From an uncultured cyanobacterium (GTDB taxonomy: Bacteria > Cyanobacteriota > Cyanobacteriia > CACIAM-69d), in contig CALCTI010000636.1 in NCBI GenBank assembly GCA_937894105.1, positions 1 through 16,467 on the forward strand: DNA of 16,467 bases. The letters run 5' to 3'. The translations under genes were made by a program, and so were the position numbers. Under the pieces are notes generated by a model. That model was not told the DNA's origin. It did not search any database and was given only the letters and a program-made list of their open reading frames with translations. How positions within the stretch are numbered: position 1 is the stretch's first letter; each line of letters opens with the position of its first letter. Positions 15,156-16,467 of the stretch are shown here, one piece after another.

Positions 15156-15629
15156 AGCTAGTCGTCGGTGACACCTTAGAAACTCAGGGCAGTGAATAAT
15201 ACGGCTCTGAGTTCGCTCTAATAAGTGTTTTCTGGACTGGCACACCACAAGCGGCATTGCAGTCTATCCCTCGTAGGGTAAACGCGTGCTCCATGATCTC
15301 CCTTATCGTCGGTTCAACGGAAAACAGGGCACGCTGGGATGCTTTGCTAAAGCTAGAACCATGCCCCATTGGCTTAGTCAATGTTTTTCCAGCAATTACA
15401 CTCAGAGCATCGCGATCACACGAGGTTGACGAGCATAGCCAGAGTCCTCAACAGCGATCGCAGCTGCCTCGATAATCAATAAATTGGCGAGAAAGGATCA
15501 CTGAGCAACGTCGAAGCGCGGGTTTTGCCCAATACCAGCTTTGCCAGATGTTCTACTCCAATTGCTCAAGGTTAGATTGGCTTGGCCCAGTTGACGAATG
15601 GGTTTGCCCTACTATTTTTTGTATCTAAC
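15156..15629. other. Long intergenic region, possibly holding a decayed - strand gene
   Basis: There are 474 bp before the rpsD promoter. On the - strand a frame ending at 15184 is open for about 87 codons and reads protein-like (TKPMGHGSSFSKASQRALF, then EPTIREIMEHAFTLRGID). Just upstream, a different - strand frame gives EAAAIAVEDSGYARQPRVIA. Together they could be one gene broken by a frameshift, but I cannot name a family, and chance open frames of this size exist. No RNA gene was recognised. Confidence 0.3.
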
Positions 15630-15658
15630 TTGGATTCGGGCGAAACCCAGGATATACT
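15630..15658 (+). promoter_or_regulatory. Candidate sigma-70-type promoter for rpsD
   Basis: TTGGAT (15630-15635) and TATACT (15653-15658) are separated by exactly 17 bp, the best hexamer pair I found in the window. Transcription would begin near 15665 and give a leader of about 160 nt before rpsD. Confidence 0.5.
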
Positions 15659-15747
15659 CGTAAGCCTGTGAGTACTTTAGGCCGCGGCTGGCAATCCAAA
15701 GATCCTCTGCTTTTGGGTAAGTGCTTGGCAAACATTATTGACCGTAT

Positions 15748-15772
15748 CTAAACAAGAAGTTGTCGTGTTTAG
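15748..15772 (+). promoter_or_regulatory. Inverted repeat in the rpsD leader
   Basis: CTAAACA (15748-15754) and TGTTTAG (15766-15772) are perfectly complementary around an 11-nt loop. A TTTTTT run lies about 14 nt downstream (near 15787-15792). This is compatible with an attenuator-like or protein-binding element in the transcript. The stem is A+T-rich, so stability is modest. Confidence 0.35.
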
Positions 15773-15827
15773 GTATCGTCACGTCCTTTTTTGATTTTCG
15801 TAATTTACTGGCTTAATTTTTAGAGTT

Positions 15828-16436
15828 ATGGCTCGATACAGAGGTCCACGTCTTAGAGTTGTTCGTCGCTTAGGAGAGCTGCCCGGTCTTAGCCGCAAAA
15901 CTCCCAAGCGAGCTTATCCCCCTGGTCAGCACGGGCAAGGTCGCCGCAAGCGCTCTGAGTACGCTATTCGCTTAGAGGAAAAGCAAAAGCTACGGTTTAA
16001 CTATGGCGTGAGCGAGCGCCAAATGTTGCGCTATGTGCGTAAAGCTCGTCGTGCGTCTGGCTCTACGGGAACCGTGCTGCTTCAGTTTTTGGAAATGCGG
16101 TTAGACAATACGATTTTCCGTATGGGCTTGGCTCCTACCATTCCTGCGGCTCGCCAGTTGGTTAGTCACGGGCATATTTTGATTAATGATCGCCGCGTTA
16201 ACGTTGCTAGCTACCAGTGTCGCGAGGGAGAGGTTATTACCGTTCGCAAGCGCGATGCCTCTCGCAAATTGGTGGAAGCGAACTTGCAGTTCCCCGGCTT
16301 GGCCAATATGCCTAGCCACTTGGAATTTGATAAGGAAAAGATGATCGGCAAAGTTAACGGCATTATTGACCGAGAGTGGGTTGCCTTACAAATTAACGAG
16401 CTGCTGGTGATTGAGTATTACTCCCGCCAAGGCTAG
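15828..16436 (+). CDS. rpsD: 30S ribosomal protein S4
   Basis: The protein has 202 residues, the normal length of S4, which binds 16S rRNA early in small-subunit assembly and often represses its own synthesis. The N-terminal MARYRGPRLRVVRRLGELPG block, the PPGQHGQGRRKRSEY segment and the S4 RNA-binding domain beginning near MRLDN (90-94; AARQLVSHGHILINDRRVNV) are intact, and it ends with IEYYSRQG. There are no cysteines in the N-terminal domain, so it is the zinc-free form. The start ATG 15828 is clear from the protein, although only a weak AGAG precedes it. It is a stand-alone gene here, not in an alpha-operon cluster with rpsK, rpsM or rpoA, as is usual in cyanobacteria. Confidence 0.98.
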   Translation: MARYRGPRLRVVRRLGELPGLSRKTPKRAYPPGQHGQGRRKRSEYAIRLEEKQKLRFNYGVSERQMLRYVRKARRASGSTGTVLLQFLEMRLDNTIFRMGLAPTIPAARQLVSHGHILINDRRVNVASYQCREGEVITVRKRDASRKLVEANLQFPGLANMPSHLEFDKEKMIGKVNGIIDREWVALQINELLVIEYYSRQG

Positions 16437-16467
16437 AGAAACGGATGGCGATCGCAATGTCGGAAGG

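Overview
The window comes from a cyanobacterial chromosome. The octamer GCGATCGC (HIP1) occurs about two dozen times in 16.5 kb, where roughly 0.25 would be expected by chance. Four small proteins belong to families known almost only from cyanobacteria (DUF2839, DUF1815, DUF2605, DUF2973). No genus can be named from the sequence alone.

Layout. Positions 1-3461 hold the C-terminal end of a periplasmic adaptor and a complete RND efflux pump on the + strand. From 3597 to 5615 there are three + strand genes: DUF2839, DUF1815 and an FHA-domain protein. From 5982 to 7725 there are three - strand genes: DUF2973, DUF2605 and a type IV pilin-like (GspH/FimT) protein. A repeat-rich divergent promoter region separates these from a divergent-PAP2 (YuiD-like) membrane protein at 8185 and purB at 8906. 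Next is cysC, which has no usable in-frame start codon. The stretch 10988-11854 is a small graveyard of mobile DNA: a roughly 120-bp inverted-repeat element, a 12-bp tandem repeat and a broken IS630-type transposase fragment. It is followed by a cyclopropane fatty acid synthase gene, convergent with lipA on the - strand. A single-domain response regulator with a coiled-coil tail and rpsD (30S protein S4) with a long leader close the window.

How the genes work together. Most are single housekeeping genes rather than a pathway: purine synthesis (purB), sulfate activation (cysC), lipoate synthesis (lipA), lipid modification (CFA synthase), translation (rpsD) and multidrug or metabolite export (adaptor plus RND pump). 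The adaptor and pump form a real functional unit, and DUF2605 with DUF2973 probably form another.

I see no clear previously undescribed multi-gene system, no CRISPR array, no defence island and no rRNA or tRNA gene. The points most worth checking are the in-frame stop just upstream of the cysC P-loop, the IS630-type remnant next to a short terminal-inverted-repeat element, the 11-bp-period repeats upstream of the PAP2-like gene, and the rpsD leader. Several gene starts were moved downstream from the longest open frame on family grounds, and each case is stated.
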